The translations under genes were made by a program, and so were the position numbers. DNA of 64,000 nucleotides from Erythrobacter ramosus (GTDB lineage Bacteria > Pseudomonadota > Alphaproteobacteria > Sphingomonadales > Sphingomonadaceae), in assembly GCF_009828055.1 (NCBI RefSeq), contig NZ_WTYB01000001.1, positions 635,183 through 699,182 of the forward strand. The letters are read 5' to 3'. The notes under the pieces are model-generated. The model was not told where the DNA came from. It saw only the letters and a list, made by a program, of their open reading frames with translations, and did no database searches. This document shows, one piece after another, positions 32,990-42,153 of the stretch (its first letter is position 1; every line of letters starts with the position of its first letter).

Positions 32990-33534
32990 GCGGGTGCATC
33001 CATCGACCATACGGTGGTGGGGTTGTCTTCGGGCGGGTAGTCAGGATCGTGGTAGCCCAGCTCGGGCCGCGCGGTGAAGCCAAGCCGCTGCATCATCCGG
33101 GTCGAGGCCGCATTGGAATCGCTGGTCTGCGAATAGAGCACCGGCAAGGCGAGCTCATCGAAGGCATAGGCGATAACGGCGCGCGCCGCCTCGGTCGCAT
33201 AGCCGTGGCCCCAATGCGGCTCTGCGAAAGTCCAGCCGTTCTCGCGCTGACCTTGAAGCGCTTTGGGGGCCGCGGGGGAGCGGACATGGAACAGCCCGCA
33301 GCGACCCACCCGCGTCTCACCGTCACGCAGCCACACTGTCCAGCGCTGATGCCCGCCGCTGTGGAAGGCGGCGATATCGTCGGCGAGGCTCTCGGCCATC
33401 ATCTCAGGCGCGCGCACCCCGGCGAGATGGCGCATCACGCTGTCGGTGTTCATGTGTTCGAGCACCCACGGCAAATCCTCTGCCACGGGCGGGCGCAGGA
33501 TCAGCCGTTCGGTCGCCAGTGGGTCGTCAGCCAT
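32986..33534 (-). CDS. GNAT family N-acetyltransferase (copy 3, RimJ/RimL-like)
   Basis: 182 residues. TERLILRPPVAEDLPWVLEHM, MRHLAGVRAPEMMAES, NGWTFAEPHWGHGYATEAARAV, and YSQTSDSNAASTRMMQRLGF. The three neighbours share the MRxLxGV and W-G-x-G-Y-A-x-E-A patterns and equal length, pointing to tandem duplication. Its ATG overlaps the hemB stop by eight bases, so hemB and the acetyltransferases are translationally coupled. Confidence 0.85.
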   Translation of the reverse strand: MADDPLATERLILRPPVAEDLPWVLEHMNTDSVMRHLAGVRAPEMMAESLADDIAAFHSGGHQRWTVWLRDGETRVGRCGLFHVRSPAAPKALQGQRENGWTFAEPHWGHGYATEAARAVIAYAFDELALPVLYSQTSDSNAASTRMMQRLGFTARPELGYHDPDYPPEDNPTTVWSMDAPA

Positions 33535-34522
33535 TCAGCAGGCGGGCAACATGCGCGGCGTGATAGGTCAGCACCCCGTTGCACCCGGCGCGCTTGAAGG
33601 CGATCAGCTTTTCCAAGACCAGCGCATCACGATCGCCGATCCCGGCAGCCTGCGCGGCCTCGATCATCGCATATTCGCCGCTCACCTGATAGGCGAAGAC
33701 GGGCACGTCGAAGCGCTGCTTCACCCGGTAGATGATGTCGAGATAGGCGAGACCCGGCTTCACCATCACCGAATCCGCACCTTCGGCAATGTCCATCGCC
33801 ACTTCGCGCAGCGCTTCGTCAGCGTTCGCGGGGTCCATCTGGTAGGCTTTCTTGTCGCCCTTCAGCAGCCCGCCGCTGCCCACCGCATCGCGGAACGGGC
33901 CGTAGAAGGCGCTCGCATACTTCGCCGCATAGGACATGATCTGGACATTGGGGTGCCCGTTCATCTCCAGCGCGCGGCGGATCGCGCCGATGCGGCCATC
34001 CATCATGTCCGACGGGGCGATGATATCCGCGCCGGCATTCGCCTGATTGACCGCCTGATCAACCAGCATCGCCACGGTCTCGTCATTTACGACATAGCCC
34101 GCGTCATTCACCAGCCCGTCCTGCCCGTGGGAGGTATAGGGATCGAGCGCCACGTCGGTCAGCACGCCGATGCTGTCCCCGCAGGCGTCCTTGATCGCCT
34201 TGATAGCCTGGCACATCAGGTTGTCGGGATTATGCGCCTCGGCCCCGTCATCGCTACGCAATTCGCGCGGGGTGTTGGGGAACAGCGCGATCACCGGAAT
34301 GCCGAGGTCCACCGCTTCCTTGGCGCGTGCCACGATCCCGTCGACCGACCAGCGCGAGACGCCCGGCAGCGTGGCGATAGGCTCCTCGACGTCCGTCCCC
34401 GAAGTGACAAACAGCGGCCAAATGAGGTCAGATGGGGTAAGCACCGTCTCGCGGTGGAGCGCGCGGCTCCAGCCGGTGGCACGGGTGCGACGCAGGCGAG
34501 TGTTGGGGTAATGTCCGGTCAT
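33527..34522 (-). CDS. hemB: Porphobilinogen synthase (delta-aminolevulinate dehydratase) HemB
   Basis: Condenses two 5-aminolevulinate molecules to porphobilinogen, cytosolic tetrapyrrole synthesis. 331 residues. Schiff-base lysines lie in SYAAKYASAFYGPFR and VMVKPGLAYLDI; allosteric/active-site blocks IAPSDMMDGRI and AYQVSGEYAMIEAA are present. The metal loop reads DVALDPYTSHGQDG, without the three-cysteine zinc site of E. coli/yeast enzymes, so a Mg2+- or K+-type alphaproteobacterial enzyme is expected. First gene of the GNAT operon; hemJ and hemE are elsewhere in the window. Confidence 0.95.
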   Translation of the reverse strand: MTGHYPNTRLRRTRATGWSRALHRETVLTPSDLIWPLFVTSGTDVEEPIATLPGVSRWSVDGIVARAKEAVDLGIPVIALFPNTPRELRSDDGAEAHNPDNLMCQAIKAIKDACGDSIGVLTDVALDPYTSHGQDGLVNDAGYVVNDETVAMLVDQAVNQANAGADIIAPSDMMDGRIGAIRRALEMNGHPNVQIMSYAAKYASAFYGPFRDAVGSGGLLKGDKKAYQMDPANADEALREVAMDIAEGADSVMVKPGLAYLDIIYRVKQRFDVPVFAYQVSGEYAMIEAAQAAGIGDRDALVLEKLIAFKRAGCNGVLTYHAAHVARLLNG

Positions 34523-34566
34523 GCGGGCAGGCTTACGCCCAATCGCGCACGCTCGACAAGTGCTCG

Positions 34567-36324
34567 TTACAGCGGGGTGGCAGGCTTGGCCGAGCGCGCG
34601 GTTTCGGCCTTCTCAATCTCGCGCACCGGCTCCTTCACCTCGTTTGGCAGCGGAGCGAGATCCTTGAGCGCCTCGCCCACGCTGATCTCCTTCAGGCGGT
34701 TCAGCTGGCGGCGGAAATCGACCAGTTCGGTGCCCGAAAGCTCGGCGCGGCTGACGAATTGCACGCTCGCCGGGTTGATCGCCCGCCCGCCGCGATACAT
34801 TTCGTAATGGAGGTGCGCGCCGGTCGACAGGCCGGTCGAGCCGACATAGCCGATCACTTGCCCGCGCCGCACCTGCTGGCCGGAACGAACCGCCATCTGG
34901 CTCATGTGGCAATAGCGGGTTGCAAGGCCGCCGCCATGCTCCAGCCGTACCGCGATGCCGCAACCGCCCGCACGCCCTGCGGCGCTGACACGGCCATCCG
35001 AAACCGCCACAATCGGCGTGCCGTAACGCGCCTTGAAATCGATCCCGGCGTGCATCCGGTTGTAGCCGAGGATCGGGTGACGGCGCATCCCGAAGTTCGA
35101 GGTTACCGCCCCCGGCACCGGCGCCAGCAGCCCGCGCCGCTGCTCACCCACGCCCGAGGCTTCGTAGAACCGCCCTTCGCTCCCCCAGCGCATCAACTGG
35201 GTGCGCGGTCGGCCGCTGCGGTCGATCCCGGCATAGAGCAATTGCCCCGCCTGCCGTTCGCCGGTGGCGGCCCGGCGATAGGCGATGATGATGTCGAATT
35301 CGTCAGCTGAGCTGACCTCGCGGTCCATGTCGATCTGCGCGTCGAGCGCTTTGAGATATTCCTGCACCGCGCTTGCCGGGACACCGGCCTGACGCATCGA
35401 GCGGTAGTGGCTGCTGCCGACCACGCCGCGCACCCGCAGCGGAGTTTCATCGACGCGGATGATGTTGCGCTTCAGAGCGAGCGGGCCGGAGGGAACGACC
35501 GGCGTGCCATCCTCCGCAATCGTGCCAGCGCCCGGACGGGTGAGTTCAAGCTCAAGATCGAAGCGGGCGCGGAAAGCCAAGCTGTCGAGCGGGCGCGGCG
35601 CACCCGGAGCCGGGCGGCGGCCGAGCAGTAGGTCCATCTGCGTGCCAGCGGCAATATCGCCCACGGCCACGGCTTGCCCCACCAGCGCTGCCGCACGATC
35701 GATATCGCCCGCGGCCACACCGGCGCGGCGCAGCATCGAAGCGAAACTGTCACCCGGGGCCAGCGTCACCATCAGCTGAATCTGTGGGCGCTCGGGTGCG
35801 CTCTTGAGCGGGATCACCGCTGCGGTCGGCCCCATCCGGCGGCCACTATCGGCGCCCAGCGCCAGCGGCAGGATCATCTGGCTGCGCATTTCGCTCGCCA
35901 CATCCGCGCCTTGGGGCATGGCGGGGCGAGCTTCGAGCGGCGTGAAATCGGGCCAGAACGCCAGCGCCACGGCGCCAAGGCCGACCATCGTTCCCAGCCC
36001 GCGCAGCCATCGGCGGCTGCCGATATCCTCCGCCAGATCGGGGGCTAAGTCGAGCCGGGCGAACCAACCTGAGGCGGCAAGACGCCATGCATCATACCGC
36101 TCGGCAAACGTGCCAAGGTGCGCAGCAGCCTGACGCTTGGCCTTCTGCGCCTTGGTCGGCGGGGCGAGATTCGCTGAGTTGCGCGGATGAGGCAGCAATT
36201 CGGCTGCGGTTGGCGCGTCGATCCGTTTGCGCGGCACCTGGGCAAACACACGCGCATCGCCCACGCTGTCAGGCGCGTCATGGGCCTCGGGCCCATCAAT
36301 CAATTTACGCGCATGATCCAACAT
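34567..36324 (-). CDS. Large M23 family peptidoglycan endopeptidase
   Basis: 585 residues. Cytoplasmic N-tail of about 110 residues, a membrane segment (about 115-135, GLGTMVGLGAVALAFWPDF), a LysM/OapA-like region (about 180-250, VTLAPGDSFASMLRRAGV), and a C-terminal M23 domain (about 410-520). Zinc-site residues are intact: HAGIDF and GAHLHYE. Domain order resembles MepM/YebA, so a cell-wall DD-endopeptidase acting in elongation is likely. The final 60 residues are charged and probably disordered. 44 bases before hemB on the same strand. Confidence 0.87.
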   Translation of the reverse strand: MLDHARKLIDGPEAHDAPDSVGDARVFAQVPRKRIDAPTAAELLPHPRNSANLAPPTKAQKAKRQAAAHLGTFAERYDAWRLAASGWFARLDLAPDLAEDIGSRRWLRGLGTMVGLGAVALAFWPDFTPLEARPAMPQGADVASEMRSQMILPLALGADSGRRMGPTAAVIPLKSAPERPQIQLMVTLAPGDSFASMLRRAGVAAGDIDRAAALVGQAVAVGDIAAGTQMDLLLGRRPAPGAPRPLDSLAFRARFDLELELTRPGAGTIAEDGTPVVPSGPLALKRNIIRVDETPLRVRGVVGSSHYRSMRQAGVPASAVQEYLKALDAQIDMDREVSSADEFDIIIAYRRAATGERQAGQLLYAGIDRSGRPRTQLMRWGSEGRFYEASGVGEQRRGLLAPVPGAVTSNFGMRRHPILGYNRMHAGIDFKARYGTPIVAVSDGRVSAAGRAGGCGIAVRLEHGGGLATRYCHMSQMAVRSGQQVRRGQVIGYVGSTGLSTGAHLHYEMYRGGRAINPASVQFVSRAELSGTELVDFRRQLNRLKEISVGEALKDLAPLPNEVKEPVREIEKAETARSAKPATPL

Positions 36325-36464
36325 CTATGCCCCGAAGGCTGCACCCGTAAGGACGTTCCGTCCCACGGCCGCGCGTGCCATGTCGCATTTCTCTGCCCGA
36401 TCATAGTAAATGCACGGTTAACCAGCGGCCAATTGCATCGCCAGCACGGTCAGACGTTTCCCTT

Positions 36465-39305
36465 ATGCGCAACCCCGGTGGACTGGCGGCCTTGCCCCCA
36501 TGGTGCAAGCCTGACAGAACCCCTGACATCGTGCCAGCTCCCCCGTCTGCCCGCCAGCTCGCCAGCCTCGGCTCCCCGCGTGAAAACGCCGCTGACGCTC
36601 GTGTCCGCGCGGTGCTGGGGCCGACCAACACCGGCAAGACGCACTTGGCGATCGAGCGGATGTGCGGCCATTCCTCCGGCATGATGGGCTTCCCGCTGCG
36701 CCTGCTGGCGCGCGAGGTCTATGACCGGGTGCGTGCCATCAAGGGTGACAAGCAGGTCGCGCTGATCACCGGTGAGGAGCGGATCGAACCGCCAGACGCC
36801 CGATATTTCCTCTGCACTGCCGAAGCCATGCCACGCACCAGCGGCCAGCACGCCTTCGTGGCGCTGGACGAAGCGCAATTGGGCGCAGACCCCGAACGCG
36901 GGCACATTTTCACTGACCGGCTGCTGCACGCGCGGGGCCGGGAAGAAACGATGATCCTCGGCAGCGCCACGCTGGAACCGATGGTCAAGGCGCTGATCCC
37001 CAAGGCGGAGATTACCAGCCGCCCGCGCTTTTCCACGCTGTCCCACGCGGGCATCTGCAAACTCTCACGGCTGCCCAAACGCTCTGCCGTGGTCGCCTTC
37101 AGCGTCGAGCAGGTTTACGCCATGGCCGAGGCGCTGCGGCGGTTCCGCGGCGGAGCGGCGGTGGTGATGGGCGCGCTCTCGCCCGAAACCCGTAACAAGC
37201 AGGTCGCGATGTTCCAGTCGGGCGAGGTCGATTACATCGTCGCCACCGATGCCATCGGCATGGGGCTGAACCTCGATCTGGATCATGTGGCTTTCGCGGC
37301 TTTGAGCAAGTTCGACGGGCGCAGGAAGCGGCGGCTCACCCCGTCGGAAATGGCGCAGATCGCAGGGCGCGCCGGGCGGCACCAGCGCGATGGCACCTTT
37401 GGGACGCTGTCCGGCACCGGGAAAGGCGACGGAGAGCCGCTCGCCTTTACCGATGAGGAAGTCTACGCGATTGAAGAGCACAAATTCGCCCCGCTCACCC
37501 ACCTGTTCTGGCGCGATGCCGATCCGCGGTTTGACACGCTGAACGCGCTGATCGCCGATCTGGAAGCGCGGCCCAGCCATGCCATACTGAAGGCCGCGCC
37601 CGAAGCGATCGACATGGCGGTGCTACGCCGTCTGGCCGAGGATGACATCGGCCGTTCTGTGCGCGGCGCAGGCGCGGTGCGGCGATTCTGGGAGGCGTGC
37701 TCGCTCCCCGATTTCCGCTCGCTGGGCGTCGAACAGCACGCCCGCTTCGTCGCGCGGCTGTGGAACGACCTGCGCGAAGGGTATCTCGGCGCGGATTTCG
37801 TCGCTGCCCGCATCGCCGAGCTTGACCGGATGCAGGGCGACATCGACACGCTGCAAGGCCGGATTGCGGCGATTCGCAGCTGGGCTTACATCTGCCAGCG
37901 ACCCGATTGGGTGCTGGCACGCGACGAAATGGCTGCGCGCGCGCGCGCGGTCGAGGCGAAGCTCTCGGATGCGCTGCACGCGCGGCTGACCGAGCGATTC
38001 GTGAACCGAAGGACGACTCTCTTGATGAAATCGCTGGGGCAGGACGCGAGCGCGCTGCCCGTTACGCTCGAACCCGATGGCCACCTGACCGTGGAGGGGA
38101 TGAGCATCGGGCGGCTTGAAGGCTTCCGCTTCCATGTCGATCCGAGCGCGGGCGTCGCTGACCGGCGGATGCTGCTGGCGGCGGGCGAGAAGGCTTTGCC
38201 CGCGCTGCTGGCGGACCGGGCCGACTGGCTGCTGACGCAGGGCCTGGGCGAGCTGGTCATCTCCGGCGGGGCGATCCGCTGGCAAGAACGTGCGCTCGCC
38301 GACATCACCTTCCCCGGTCAGCCTGGCGCGGGCAATTTCGGCACGCCCAAGCTGGCGCTGACCCGAGATCTGGTGCTGGTGCCCGAAGGGGCACGGGCCA
38401 AGCTGGAAGCGGGGCTAGTCCAATGGCTCGACAAGCAGCTCGAACCGCTTGAGCCCTTGCGCAAACTGGCCGAAGCGGCGCGCGATCCCGAGGCTGGATC
38501 ACAGGCGCGCGCGCTGGTTATCACCCTCATCGAAGCGCGCGGCGTGATCAGCCGCGAGGATGCCGGGCTGGAACACCTCCCCAAGGAAATGCGGCCCTAT
38601 CTGCGCAAGCTGGGCGTGACCTTCGGCGCGCTCGACATTTTTGCTGCACCGCTGCTCAAGCCCGCGCCGCGCCGTTTGCTCCACGCACTGGGGCTGGACT
38701 TGCGCCCGGTGCAGGAGGCGATGTTGCCGGTGCTGGCCGAAGGTGGCTGGGCCAAGGGGCGGCTGCCTGCGGGCTATCGCTATGCCGGCACGCAGGCGAT
38801 TCGGGTCGATCTGGCCGAGAAGATCCTGCGCGCCGCGTTTGACGGACGTGCGGTGGCCACTGCGGCCCACCCCAAGGAACGCAACCGCGCCTTCCGGCTC
38901 GACATGGCGCTGGCGGTGTCGGTCGGACTGGAAGCAGAGAACGCGCGCCGCCTGCTCGGCAGCGCCGGTTTCCGCTGCGACCGTGCGCGGCCCTTGGCGG
39001 AAGGCGCCTTCGGCCCGCCCGCACCGGATCGCTGGCACTGGCGCCCGCGCCGACCGGGAGAGAAGGACGAACGGCGTCCTGACCGCCGCCCCGAACGTGA
39101 CCATCAGCGCAAGGATCAGCGCCCTCCGCGCGGCAAGGGCAAGCCTGCCGACGCTCGGCCCAATCGCGATGGCGCTCAGCCCCCGCGTGACGGCGGCAAG
39201 CGGCCCCCTCGTCCGGCGCAGCCCCCGGCAAGGCCCCCGGTCGACACCGGCCCCGCCCGCGCTGGCGGTGCCTTCGACAAGCTGGCGGACCTGCTCAAGG
39301 GATGA
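36465..39305 (+). CDS. SUV3-like DEXH-box RNA helicase
   Basis: 946 residues. Motif I GPTNTGKTHLAI (about residue 56), LITGEERI, motif II DEAQ (VALDEAQLG), motif III LGSATLEPM, and the second RecA domain with IVATDAIGMGLNLDLDHVAF and QIAGRAGRHQRDG: the set matches SUV3, the mitochondrial degradosome helicase, which is common in Alphaproteobacteria. A roughly 90-residue C-terminal tail is rich in Arg/Pro/Lys and likely binds RNA. ATG 36465 is preferred over the longer frame, because residues before it are not conserved-looking. The next gene overlaps by four bases. Confidence 0.87.
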   Translation: MRNPGGLAALPPWCKPDRTPDIVPAPPSARQLASLGSPRENAADARVRAVLGPTNTGKTHLAIERMCGHSSGMMGFPLRLLAREVYDRVRAIKGDKQVALITGEERIEPPDARYFLCTAEAMPRTSGQHAFVALDEAQLGADPERGHIFTDRLLHARGREETMILGSATLEPMVKALIPKAEITSRPRFSTLSHAGICKLSRLPKRSAVVAFSVEQVYAMAEALRRFRGGAAVVMGALSPETRNKQVAMFQSGEVDYIVATDAIGMGLNLDLDHVAFAALSKFDGRRKRRLTPSEMAQIAGRAGRHQRDGTFGTLSGTGKGDGEPLAFTDEEVYAIEEHKFAPLTHLFWRDADPRFDTLNALIADLEARPSHAILKAAPEAIDMAVLRRLAEDDIGRSVRGAGAVRRFWEACSLPDFRSLGVEQHARFVARLWNDLREGYLGADFVAARIAELDRMQGDIDTLQGRIAAIRSWAYICQRPDWVLARDEMAARARAVEAKLSDALHARLTERFVNRRTTLLMKSLGQDASALPVTLEPDGHLTVEGMSIGRLEGFRFHVDPSAGVADRRMLLAAGEKALPALLADRADWLLTQGLGELVISGGAIRWQERALADITFPGQPGAGNFGTPKLALTRDLVLVPEGARAKLEAGLVQWLDKQLEPLEPLRKLAEAARDPEAGSQARALVITLIEARGVISREDAGLEHLPKEMRPYLRKLGVTFGALDIFAAPLLKPAPRRLLHALGLDLRPVQEAMLPVLAEGGWAKGRLPAGYRYAGTQAIRVDLAEKILRAAFDGRAVATAAHPKERNRAFRLDMALAVSVGLEAENARRLLGSAGFRCDRARPLAEGAFGPPAPDRWHWRPRRPGEKDERRPDRRPERDHQRKDQRPPRGKGKPADARPNRDGAQPPRDGGKRPPRPAQPPARPPVDTGPARAGGAFDKLADLLKG

Positions 39306-39667
39306 AAGGTGGCGGGGTGGGAGAGTCGATCCGGATCGACCGCCTGCTGGTCTATCTCCGCTTCGCCCGCACCCGTTCTGCCGCGCAAAGCCTGATCGAT
39401 ACCCACGCTTTGCGCCGCAACAGAAAGCATGTGCTGCGCTGTGCCGAACAGGCACGTATCGGGGATGTGCTGACGCTGGCGGTGGGGGGCAACGTGCGGG
39501 TGATCGAGCTGCTCGCCCTCCCCGAACGGCGCGGTTCTCCCGCGCAAGCGGCTTCGCATTATCGGGAGGTTGATTCTGACGGGCTTGACCGTAAAGGGCA
39601 AATGACAATAGCAGCGTCAACTCTCACGGCGGATGCCCCGCCGGAAAATTCCGAAGACTTCCATTGA
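39302..39667 (+). CDS. S4-domain RNA-binding protein (Hsp15-like)
   Basis: 121 residues. S4 domain in residues about 9-65: [24 protein letters not shown], the characteristic turn, then [17 protein letters not shown]. Resembles Hsp15/HslR, which rescues nascent chains on free 50S subunits. The ATG overlaps the helicase TGA (ATGA), so translation is coupled. The C-tail is short and acidic. An RNA-binding partner beside a degradosome-like helicase makes an RNA-processing role plausible. Confidence 0.82.
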   Translation: MKGGGVGESIRIDRLLVYLRFARTRSAAQSLIDTHALRRNRKHVLRCAEQARIGDVLTLAVGGNVRVIELLALPERRGSPAQAASHYREVDSDGLDRKGQMTIAASTLTADAPPENSEDFH

Positions 39668-39677
39668 AAGAGCCGCA

Positions 39678-40016
39678 ATGACTTACGTCGTCACTGAAGA
39701 CTGCATCAAGTGCAAGTATACCGACTGCGTGGAAGTGTGCCCGGTCGACTGCTTCTATGAAGGCGAGAACATGCTGGTGATCAATCCCAGCGAATGCATC
39801 GATTGCGGTGTGTGCGAACCGGAATGCCCGGCCGAAGCGATTCTCCCCGATACCGAAGACGGGCTGGAAAAGTGGCTTGAGCTGAACACGCAGTACTCGG
39901 CCCAATGGCCGAACATCACCAGCCAGAAGGCGCCGCCCGAAGATGCCGACGCGCACAAGGGCGAAAAGGGCAAGTTCGAGAAGTATTTCAGCGCCGATCC
40001 TGGCGATGGTGACTGA
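39678..40016 (+). CDS. fdxA: Ferredoxin FdxA (7Fe type)
   Basis: 112 residues, cytosolic electron carrier. First cluster region: [20 protein letters not shown] (Cys9, 12, 17, 21, 25) and second: [18 protein letters not shown]. The spacing is that of 3Fe-4S plus 4Fe-4S bacterial ferredoxins such as FdxA. The C-terminal half is a longer acidic extension as in FdxA. ATG 39678, the first Met, has a purine-rich leader; the preceding in-frame sequence is not conserved. Confidence 0.92.
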   Translation: MTYVVTEDCIKCKYTDCVEVCPVDCFYEGENMLVINPSECIDCGVCEPECPAEAILPDTEDGLEKWLELNTQYSAQWPNITSQKAPPEDADAHKGEKGKFEKYFSADPGDGD

Positions 40017-40293
40017 TTTTCGGCAGCTTTTCGCGCGGTTTGCATAGTTCGGCACGCTCTCGCAAACGCCGACTCGCAATTTTGTTGCAGACCTGCTATA
40101 TAATACCCTGACCGCGCAGGGCTGTGCCCGCGCAGGCGTGAAAACCAGGAAGGCCCGACACCAGCAACCCCCCAACCGGATGATTACCACCCGGCGCTCG
40201 CTTTGTCTGAGGCACTCTTCAGCCAAGCCCCCGCGTCGCTGGGCCGATTGTCCGCTCTCTCGTTGCCAGGACGGCCGATTGAAAGGAACTTGC
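40017..40293 (+). promoter_or_regulatory. carD promoter and structured leader
   Basis: 277 bases without a gene. TATAAT at 40099-40104 is a good -10 element in a pocket of A/T; no convincing -35 lies 17 bases upstream. Just after it GCGC(A)GGGC-TGT-GCCCGCGC (40114-40133) forms a bulged hairpin. A roughly 185-base leader then runs to the carD SD AAAGGA (40281-40286), with GGCCGATTG repeated at 40242 and 40273. No open reading frame seemed convincing. Confidence 0.45.
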
Positions 40294-40827
40294 ATGGCAA
40301 GCACCGCGAACGCATTCACCGTCGGCGATTATGTCGTCTATCCCAAGCACGGCGTTGGCCGCGTGATCGAGCTCCAGCGCGAGGAAATCGCCGGAATGCA
40401 GCTCGAACTCTACGTCCTTCGGTTTGAAAAAGAGCGCATGACCCTGCGCGTGCCGGTGGGCAAGGTCGAAGCGATCGGGATGCGTAAGCTGTCGTCGGAC
40501 AAGACGCTGAGGCAGGCGATGGAAACCCTGAAGGGCAAGCCCAAGGTCAAGCGCACCATGTGGTCGCGCCGCGCGCAGGAATATGAAGCGAAGATCAACT
40601 CGGGCGACCTCGTGTCGATCGCCGAAGTGACCCGCGATCTGTTCCGCCCCGAAGACCAGCCCGAGCAGAGCTATTCGGAACGCCAGATCTTCGAAGCGGC
40701 CTCCAGCCGCCTCGCCCGCGAATTGGCGGCGATGGAAGAGACCGACGAGCCCACCGCGCTCGGCAAGATTCTCGACGTGCTGCGCGAACACGCGCCGCAA
40801 TATTACGACACCGCCGAAGAAGCCTGA
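40294..40827 (+). CDS. carD: CarD family transcriptional regulator (CdnL)
   Basis: 177 residues. N-terminal RNA-polymerase beta-binding domain, beginning FTVGDYVVYPKHGVGRV, and a C-terminal DNA-interacting helical domain (about 75-170) with the conserved W in KRTMWSRRAQEYE. CarD/CdnL stabilises open complexes at rRNA and other promoters and is essential in many Alphaproteobacteria. ATG 40294 with AAGGA eight bases before; longer in-frame ORF upstream is not conserved. Followed by strong terminator. Confidence 0.93.
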   Translation: MASTANAFTVGDYVVYPKHGVGRVIELQREEIAGMQLELYVLRFEKERMTLRVPVGKVEAIGMRKLSSDKTLRQAMETLKGKPKVKRTMWSRRAQEYEAKINSGDLVSIAEVTRDLFRPEDQPEQSYSERQIFEAASSRLARELAAMEETDEPTALGKILDVLREHAPQYYDTAEEA

Positions 40828-40854
40828 GGCTTTTTTCGCCGTGTGCGACATCAA

Positions 40855-40881
40855 GGGCTGCCCTGCGGGGCGGCCCTTTTT
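40855..40881 (+). terminator. Intrinsic terminator after carD
   Basis: GGGCTGCCC-TGCG-GGGCGGCCC makes a 9-bp stem (one T-G pair) with a tetraloop and is followed by TTTTT. Confidence 0.9.
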
Positions 40882-40900
40882 GTTTGTGCGGGGCGCAGGC

Positions 40901-40929
40901 TTGTGCCACGCGCCGGGGTGTATTATATC
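40901..40929 (+). promoter_or_regulatory. Candidate sigma-70 promoter for the GIN-domain lipoprotein
   Basis: TTGTGC (40901-40906) and TATATC (40924-40929) are separated by 17 bases, in an A/T-richer pocket 36 bases before the start codon. The match is moderate in both hexamers. Confidence 0.4.
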
Positions 40930-40964
40930 AGCAATACGCTAGCGCACTTCGGGAGAGACACGCC

Positions 40965-41777
40965 ATGACCCAATTCACCGGCCGCCGCATCGCCGCCGCC
41001 GCCTTGCTCACCGCCGCGACCTCGCTGGCCGGGTGCGAAGGGGCGGAGATGGAAATCAACGGTCAGAAGGGCGTGCCGCTCGCCGATGTCGTACTCACCG
41101 GCGCGCCGCCGTCCGAAGTGGTGCTGGCCTCGGGCGATACGGTGATCCTCACCGAAGGCGATAGTTTCACGATCAAGGTCGAAGGCGGCAACACCGAAAG
41201 CCTGCGCTTCGTCCGCGACGAACGGACCATTGGCATCACCCGCGAAGAAGGCTGGAGCGGTGACACCAACGCCATCATCCGCATCACCATGCCCGCCCCT
41301 GAAGAGGTCGTGATCGCTGGCAGCGGCACGATCAAGGCCCCCACGCTCGCCAGCGACGCCGAGGTCACAATCGGCGGTTCGGGCCTCGTCGAATTCGGCA
41401 CGGTCGCAGCCGAGAAGCTCGGGATCAACATCGGCGGCTCGGGCACAATCCGGGGGGCGGGCACGGTCAAAAGCCTCACCATCAATATCGGCGGCAGCGG
41501 CGAAGTTGAACTGGCAGGATTGAAGGCCGACACAGCAGAAGTCTCGATCGGCGGCGCGGGCGATGTCGCCTTTGCCTCTGACGGGGAAGTGACCGCCAAC
41601 ATCGCAGGCGCGGGTGACGTCACCGTTACCGGCAAGGCCAAGTGCACCGTCAATGAATTCGGCTCGGGCACGCTGAACTGCGCCGAGGCTACCGGGGCGT
41701 CAGCCGCGCTGCCTCCGGCAGCTCCTCAGGCCCCGACCGCTCCGGTCGCTCCGGTCGCCGCAAAACCCGCAGAATAA
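40965..41777 (+). CDS. DUF2807 (GIN-domain) lipoprotein
   Basis: 270 residues. Lipoprotein signal with lipobox LAGC at about residue 24, then a beta-helical GIN (DUF2807) domain built from repeats of IGGSG/IAGSG-type turns (VVIAGSGTIKAP, VTIGGSGLVEF, INIGGSGTIRGAG, INIGGSGEVEL, VSIGGAGDV). A Pro/Ala-rich tail ends the protein. Probably an envelope protein; function of the family is not known. Confidence 0.8.
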   Translation: MTQFTGRRIAAAALLTAATSLAGCEGAEMEINGQKGVPLADVVLTGAPPSEVVLASGDTVILTEGDSFTIKVEGGNTESLRFVRDERTIGITREEGWSGDTNAIIRITMPAPEEVVIAGSGTIKAPTLASDAEVTIGGSGLVEFGTVAAEKLGINIGGSGTIRGAGTVKSLTINIGGSGEVELAGLKADTAEVSIGGAGDVAFASDGEVTANIAGAGDVTVTGKAKCTVNEFGSGTLNCAEATGASAALPPAAPQAPTAPVAPVAAKPAE

Positions 41778-41817
41778 CAATTGCCTTATGGCGAGGGGCG
41801 CGCGACATAATGCGGCC

Positions 41818-42153
41818 ATGCGCGCACTCAGACTTGCGGCCCTTGGCCTAGCTTCGCTCGCCTTGCAGGGCTGTCTTGCCCGTGCGGCGGTGAATGTCGT
41901 CACGCTGCCGGTCAGAGCGGTGAGCAAGGGTGTCGATCTGGCGACGACGAGCCAGTCGGAAGCCGACGAGAATCGCGGCAGGGAGATTCGCAAGCGCGAG
42001 GAACGGCTTGGCGAGCTGGAACGCGATCTCGAAAAGCAGATGGACCGCTGTGCTGACGGGAATGACGAAGCCTGCGAGAAGGCTCAGGCGATCCGGGCGG
42101 AGATGAAGGCGCTAATGCCGGGCATTCCGGTGGAGCCTGAGCGCGGCGACTAA
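41818..42153 (+). CDS. Small lipoprotein of unknown function
   Basis: 111 residues. Signal peptide MRALRLAALGLASLALQGC with lipobox LQGC (Cys19). The mature part has a hydrophobic patch, then a highly charged coiled coil (about 50-90, REIRKREERLGELERDLEKQ) containing two cysteines. No family recognised. ATG 41818 is preferred because it begins the signal. Its TAA overlaps the stop of the convergent tsaC gene. Confidence 0.7.
   Translation: MRALRLAALGLASLALQGCLARAAVNVVTLPVRAVSKGVDLATTSQSEADENRGREIRKREERLGELERDLEKQMDRCADGNDEACEKAQAIRAEMKALMPGIPVEPERGD

Noticed and set aside
36418..36426. GGTTAACCA before the helicase as a CtrA half-site
   Set aside because: Single half-site only; no second half at the right spacing.
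38499..39620. 373-codon minus-strand frame over the helicase C-terminus
   Set aside because: It lies on the Arg/Pro-rich tail region, whose complement stays open by base composition.
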